Shown: in pieces, positions 9,022 to 12,846 of the stretch
Position numbering within the stretch: the stretch's first letter is position 1
Layout: each line of letters begins with the position of its first letter
NCBI GenBank assembly: GCA_027596945.1
Contig: JADGJH010000953.1
Coordinates: 1-12,846, forward strand
DNA length: 12,846 nt
Source of the DNA: Physocladia obscura
Lineage: Eukaryota; Chytridiomycota; Chytridiomycetes; Chytridiales; Chytriomycetaceae
Direction: 5' to 3'
Position numbers and translations under genes: made by a program
The notes under the pieces: generated by a model
Database searches by the model: none
The model's input: only the letters and a program-made list of their open reading frames with translations
Told to the model about the DNA's origin: nothing

Positions 9022-9129
9022 ATGATTTCAAAGACATGATTTCAAAGAAAGTTTGAGGAAACTATAAGTACCTCTTCCTGCCTCATTTCTTTACAACAAA
9101 AAAACAAAAAAAACTCAAGCAAAATCCAT
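9022..9129 (+). promoter_or_regulatory. Promoter of the second fasciclin gene: doubled ATGATTTCAAAGA element and TATA box
   Basis: ATGATTTCAAAGA occurs twice in tandem, at 9022-9034 and 9036-9048, a 14-bp repeat of the single element found before copy 1. TATAAG at 9063-9068 lies 62 nt before the ATG. An A-rich leader with ACAAAAAAACAAAAAAAAC-like sequence leads to the start codon. Confidence 0.55.
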
Positions 9130-10104
9130 ATGAAAGTTACTATTGCTATCACGGCTCTTCTTCAGCTAGTCACTGCCGACACACTTGTTAATGTACTCAC
9201 TGGAGCTAACGAAACCACACTACTTTCTCTTGTGACCAGCGTGCCAACTGTTCTCACCGCTCTGCAGACATTCAATGGGACACTGTTTGCGCCAACGAAT
9301 GATGCACTAGCCGCAACAGTCAATGCCGGCTTCAACGCATCGGACCTCACTGCGTTGGCCAATGTTCTTGAGTACCATGCAGTTCCCGGAACTCCTTTTT
9401 CTGGTGCTAACTTTACTGGCTCGGCTTTCCTGACCACTTTGCAAAAAAACCCTGTTGAAGCTGTTGCGGTTTCTTCTGGAATTCAAATCCATTCTGCGTT
9501 CGGAACTCCAGCTGCAAATGTCGTCAAGTCTCTTCCATACGATGGTGGCTACATTCACATTATTGACCAGACCCTCATTCCACCAGCCAATATTGTTGAT
9601 GTTGCCACAGCCGCGAATCTCACTGCACTTCTTACTGCGCTCACTAGCGCTGGCCTTGCCACTACTGTTGCCGGTCTGTCCAATGTTACCATCTTAGCAC
9701 CAACTAACGCGGCTTTCGAGGCAATTGCCAGCGTTGCTGAAAACTTAACTACTGACCAGATCAAGACCATTCTTCTCACACACATTGTCCCGGGCATTGT
9801 ATACTCTACAGACATTATTACTGCCAAGTCTCTTCCAAAGGTCAACACTTTGTCCAACCAGACTCTAAGCATTCAGTTCAATGGAACCAATGTCTTGATT
9901 TCTGGTGCGGGGAACAAATCTCCAGCAACTGTTTTGGTCGCAGATGTTTTGGCTGACAAGATTGTTGTCCATGTTATTGACACTGTTTTACTTCCAAACT
10001 TGACTGCTACTGCTGTGTCACCAACTCCAACTAAAGCTACGTCTTCTGCTGTTGGTATCACTGTTGGACTCGTTGCTGCCGTTGTTGCCAGCTACTTTCT
10101 TTAA
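9130..10104 (+). CDS. Secreted/GPI-type protein with two fasciclin (FAS1) domains, copy 2; 324 aa, no intron
   Basis: This is the tandem paralogue of the gene just upstream, in the same orientation. Residues 1-16 are the signal peptide (MKVTIAITALLQLVTA) and mature homology begins at DTLVNVLTG. FAS1 domain 1 is about 18-151 (NGTLFAPTNDALAA, EYH at 81-83) and domain 2 about 154-289 (TILAPTNAAFEAIA, VHVIDTVLLP). It has more sequons than copy 1: Asn27, 49, 69, 94, 163, 185, 205, 243, 251 and 290. The tail is Thr/Ser/Pro-rich (SPTPTKATSSA) and ends in a convincing hydrophobic GPI signal (VGLVAAVVASYFL), better than that of copy 1. Most differences from copy 1 lie in the first 90 residues of the mature protein, in domain 2 and in the tail, so ligand preference or glycosylation may have diverged. 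AATAAA follows at 10168-10173. Confidence 0.93.
   Translation: MKVTIAITALLQLVTADTLVNVLTGANETTLLSLVTSVPTVLTALQTFNGTLFAPTNDALAATVNAGFNASDLTALANVLEYHAVPGTPFSGANFTGSAFLTTLQKNPVEAVAVSSGIQIHSAFGTPAANVVKSLPYDGGYIHIIDQTLIPPANIVDVATAANLTALLTALTSAGLATTVAGLSNVTILAPTNAAFEAIASVAENLTTDQIKTILLTHIVPGIVYSTDIITAKSLPKVNTLSNQTLSIQFNGTNVLISGAGNKSPATVLVADVLADKIVVHVIDTVLLPNLTATAVSPTPTKATSSAVGITVGLVAAVVASYFL
9449..9624 (+). repeat. Near-identical tract shared with 7968-8143
   Basis: This is the second copy of the homogenised tract. It covers the end of FAS1 domain 1 and the first residues of domain 2 (NPVEAVAV through NLT). Only one residue differs (Thr126 here, Ile127 in copy 1). Confidence 0.8.
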
Positions 10105-10310
10105 AGCCCACTTTACTTCCAGCCGCGACTTTTTAATTTTACTTTCAATTCATATTGTTACATAAAAAATAAAAAAGACGATATTTCTTTTATTAACCTT
10201 TTTTTGATATCTTTCTTGTTTGTGAAAAAATTTACATCCCTGGTTAAATGAGGAAAAACTGAAATTTGTTTTTTTCTTTCGTTTTGTTCATCTTTTTATT
10301 TGTTCATTAT

Positions 10311-10346
10311 CTCTTCTTTTACTCCATCCTCTTCTTTTACTCCATT
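10311..10346. repeat. Tandem 18-bp repeat, two copies
   Basis: CTCTTCTTTTACTCCATC at 10311-10328 is followed directly by the same 18-mer with one change in the last base (10329-10346). It lies in the 3' region downstream of the second fasciclin gene. Confidence 0.9.
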
Positions 10347-10666
10347 TTTTTATTGCTTTATTTTAGTATTCAAGCCAGACTCGGTTTGGTTTGAGGCAAG
10401 CCATTAAAATCAGAAACTTCCACCATTCCCTTGCATCTTTGACTGAATAAGAATAATAAATTTTTTCTTTAGCTTTCTTTTGCAGATTCAAAGAGTGTTG
10501 TAGGAATTGACTAGGAAAAAAAAGGTAGGAAACAAGTTGATTTGGTGAGGAAGTTGGGCCTATGTTTTTCTTGTTTTGAAAAACATATTCATACACACAC
10601 CAACCGATTCACTCGCCGATCTTATGCCTCTGCACATTTTTGTGCATGAATTTTGCAATAGAGTAT

Positions 10667-10676
10667 TTTATTTATT
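10667..10676 (-). terminator. Probable polyadenylation signal of the pseudouridine synthase gene
   Basis: On the minus strand AATAAATAAA gives two overlapping AATAAA hexamers, about 47-56 nt past the TAA stop at 10725-10723. Confidence 0.5.
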
Positions 10677-10722
10677 TTTGTTTGAAATTCTTGACGGCAG
10701 TTGTCATAGATTCTTTTCAGCA

Positions 10723-12324
10723 TTACTCGATGTATTCTGCATGAGCCCAAACAGGCATTTCGGTTTCATAAGCCCAACCATCGCCACTATACTTCCACGA
10801 ATGTAAATAAATATGCAGTTGAGTCTTCAACGGATCAGTTCGATTGGCCAAACATTCCTGACAAGGAAAATCATCTGAATTCAACGTATTTCCAGTAATT
10901 GAAGACGGAATCAAATTAATCGGAGACTCATTGATTCCTTTGGTTTTAATTTCATGTTCTGGCGTTGATATAGATCTTTTAATATCACTATTGAGGATCG
11001 ATTCAGATTCATTTCTCAATTCAGTATCTCTGACATCGCCTGGCTTAAATTCGGATTCTTTGTCATTTGACACTGATTTAGTGGAGTTTAAACTTGTTGC
11101 AAAACTTTCCTCGGTTTTCGATTTCAATTTAGATCTATCAACTTTCGAAAGTTCAGTTGTTCCATCATTGTTATCATCTTCATTATTATTTGAAGTCAAA
11201 ATACTGTCATCCGCAAAGAAAGACATTTTTGCAGCTTTGATCCGTTCCAAAACAGCTGCAGGATCTTCAACACCTCCCTTCCCCAACCCATCTCCCCAAA
11301 ACTCTTTGTTGCAATACAAAGGATCATTCGCAATCGGGTGCCCTAAAAATTGCAAATGCACGCGAATTTGATGCGTCCGCCCGGTTTTCGGCCGCGCCTC
11401 AACAACTGATGTATCGGAAACAGAATTATAAGAAACAAAAGTAAAATCTGTCTCGCATGGCCGTCCTTCCGCGCGATTAACGGTATTCACGCCAAGTTTG
11501 CTGGATGTGACGAGAATTGGTTCGGTGCAGGATTTTTGGCCGTCGGGGAATTGTCCTTTTACACGGGTCAGGTAAGTCTTTGCGACAGCGTGGTTTGCGA
11601 GTTCGCCAGAGATTTTCGCCGCAGTTTCTTTATTGAGGGCCAACAGTAAAATTCCGGATGTGAGACGGTCAATTCTATTGATTGCTGTCAACGGGATGAG
11701 GAAGACATACTGCACAAAAAAGCAAAACAAAGAGTTTCTCACAGAATAGATTTTCAAAGCCATATTCTTTGCTCTTTAAGATCCCTAAGATGGTATTATG
11801 ATTATATCGGCCCGAAGGGTGGACCGGGATACTTGGCGGTTTGTCAACAATCAATGTGTTTTCATCTCGAAACACAATTTTAATTTCGGCTGACGATACG
11901 GGCGGCTCATGTCTGTGCGTCGAATGGCTAATCAAATCGCCATTTCGAATAACGTAATTAAGAGATGCTTTTTCGTTGTTGACGGAAATCTTTCCGGCTG
12001 TGATTGCGCGGCGATAGTAGTCTGGAGATTGGTCCTGGAATTCCTTGCAAAAGACTTCAAACAGTTCGCGCTTGCACCAACGCCCTTTAGCCATCGTGCG
12101 ATGTGTGAACCAATACGGAACTACACGCCGAAGTCCCTTTGTAAGAGTATTTATTGTGTTCAGTCGTTTTTGTTTTTTTGTCGTTCATTCAACTTAGTCA
12201 CCTTTTCGACATCAATGTCAAACTCAGGTTCCGACGGAGGGGCAACATCTTTTGCTAGTTTCGCTGCTTTGGCTTTGTGGTTTCCGGGGTGTCCGCTATT
12301 TGCTCGTTTAAATCCTTTGGGCAT
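10723..12324 (-). CDS. PUS9: RNA pseudouridine synthase, RluA family, Pus9/RPUSD2 type; 3 exons, 492 aa
   Basis: The enzyme converts a uridine in tRNA (position 32 in the yeast Pus8/Pus9 pair) to pseudouridine. Exons: 12324-12202, 12136-11743, 11684-10723; introns are 65 and 58 nt. The basic N-terminus starts MPKGFKRANSG. GLRRVVPYWFTHR then leads into an S4-like RNA-binding segment (about 63-111) and THRHEPPV (114-121). The catalytic domain starts with DKPPSIPVHPSGRY (139-152). The active-site Asp178 is in NRIDRLTSG, created by joining exons 2 and 3. The second motif is RPKTGRTHQIRVHL (about 270-283). Residues about 330-446 form a Ser/Asp/Glu/Asn-rich linker, followed by CQEC (447-450) and a Trp-rich tail (WKYSGDGWAYETEMPVWA) typical of fungal Pus8/Pus9. 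No cytidine deaminase domain follows, unlike yeast Rib2/Pus8, hence the Pus9-like call. No clear mitochondrial presequence is seen, so the compartment is open. Confidence 0.92.
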
Positions 12325-12580
12325 TATCGACAGAGACCACCTGCAAAGCGTGAGAGCTGAAAAAATTTTTGGAGACTAAAAAACCAAATGATAAAAAAAA
12401 ATAATAATAATAATAATAGAGAGATTTTGCAAACAAACATTGCTTGTGAAAATTTTCTGTGAGATTATTTGAAATTCCTCACTGGCAAAAGCTGTGAAAC
12501 AAATTCTCTGTGAGAAATTGTCACAAGAAAAACTTTGGAATTCAAAGATAACTCAAGAAAGAACTCAAATATCACATGAA
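12325..12580. other. Upstream region of the pseudouridine synthase gene
   Basis: It holds an (AAT)n microsatellite at 12400-12418 and two TTCTGTGAGA / TCTCTGTGAGA-like direct repeats near 12455 and 12502. I see no clear TATA box and no gene. The region may be a shared divergent promoter if the candidate plus-strand gene at 12581 is real. Confidence 0.4.
12400..12418. repeat. (AAT)n microsatellite
   Basis: Six tandem AAT units follow an A9 run, about 76 nt upstream of the pseudouridine synthase start codon. It is a simple slippage-prone repeat. Confidence 0.9.
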
Positions 12581-12644
12581 ATGTCAAGCAGCAGTGCCCC
12601 AATCGACCATTCAAATGACGCAGATTCATCTAGAATGTTCAAAT
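12581..12644 (+). CDS. Possible first coding exon of an unknown plus-strand gene running off the right edge
   Basis: ATG at 12581 sits in an A-rich context and opens a frame MSSSSAPIDHSNDADSSRMF that reaches a strong splice donor GTAAGC at 12645. A T-rich acceptor (TTTATTCTAG) ends at 12801, after which all three frames are open to the window edge. The implied intron of 157 nt is longer than the 50-78 nt seen elsewhere here. The Ser/Asp-rich sequence has no recognisable domain. An in-frame upstream ATG at 12494 is also possible. This could be chance; the right flank would decide. Confidence 0.25.
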
Positions 12645-12846
12645 GTAAGCTGGCATTTTGGTTCAAGCCTGCACATGGCATCCATCTACTGAAGTAAATC
12701 ATTGCAATGCAACCATTTAATGCATCATATGTGTTGCAATCTCAGTTTATGATTATGTATGGTAAGGAGTTTTAGCAAGAATTCTCTTTTCTTTATTCTA
12801 GATTTTCATTGTTCAAAATCCTCAATCACAAAAATTCCAAAAACAG

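Larger units (their letters stand above)
10105..10722. other. Convergent 3' region between the second fasciclin gene and the pseudouridine synthase
   Basis: The two genes point at each other. The plus-strand polyadenylation signal AATAAA is at 10168-10173, 64 nt past the fasciclin stop. For the minus-strand gene, two overlapping AATAAA signals lie at 10667-10676, about 47-56 nt past its stop. T-rich tracts and a tandem 18-bp repeat (10311-10346) lie between. The 77-codon minus-strand frame at 10363-10596 shows no family features and I do not call it a gene. Confidence 0.55.

Noticed and set aside
10363..10596. Minus-strand 77-codon frame in the convergent region
   Set aside because: It has no recognised motif, lies within a likely 3' UTR area, and there is no support beyond the absence of stops.
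10931..11371. Plus-strand 146-codon frame
   Set aside because: It lies opposite the Ser/Asp-rich linker and catalytic exon of the pseudouridine synthase. Its Leu/Ser-rich sequence is what the antisense of that exon gives.
1..12846. CRISPR arrays, bacterial operons, tRNA or rRNA genes
   Set aside because: There are no regularly spaced direct repeats, no tRNA cloverleaf with a TTC-type arm that I could find, no rRNA-like block, and the gene structure is eukaryotic with introns.

Overview
This is eukaryotic nuclear DNA, most likely from a fungus or a close fungal relative. The evidence is threefold: small GT-AG introns of 50-78 nt break three of the genes; the neutral trehalase has the fungal layout with an N-terminal PKA/14-3-3 region and a calcium-binding module; and there is a secreted GH7 cellulase start and GPI-type fasciclin proteins. 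Intergenic DNA is AT-rich and full of A/T runs. I cannot name the species. GH7 and trehalase together with this low GC would fit an early-diverging or yeast-like fungal lineage, but that is inference.

Layout. 1-221 (minus) is the 5' end of a GH7 cellobiohydrolase running off the left edge. 222-1372 is its upstream region. 1373-4281 (minus) is a complete seven-exon neutral trehalase. 4282-5015 is a divergent promoter region. 5016-6751 (plus) is a five-exon major facilitator transporter of the phosphate/glycerophosphodiester permease type. 6752-7645 is non-coding and holds a row of predicted hairpins. 7646-8629 and 9130-10104 (plus) are tandem, intronless, GPI-type double-FAS1 (fasciclin) genes. 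10105-10722 is a convergent 3' region. 10723-12324 (minus) is a three-exon Pus9/RPUSD2-type RNA pseudouridine synthase. 12325-12846 is its upstream region and may hold the first exon of a plus-strand gene.

How the genes relate. There is no operon and no obvious single pathway. Trehalase (storage sugar mobilisation) and the permease (nutrient uptake) share an upstream region. The GH7 enzyme and the two fasciclins act outside the cell or at its surface, and all three have the 8-mer TGATTTCA upstream, on one strand or the other. All seven copies I found in the window lie in these upstream regions. The two fasciclin genes are recent duplicates with a tract that looks homogenised by gene conversion.

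All exon models were built by eye from frame continuity, GT/AG signals and remembered family conservation; no alignment or search was run. I did not find a clear new multi-gene system. The most interesting leads are the shared upstream motif, the conversion tract, the spaced pair of PKA-like sites in trehalase, and the hairpin cluster at 6967-7163.
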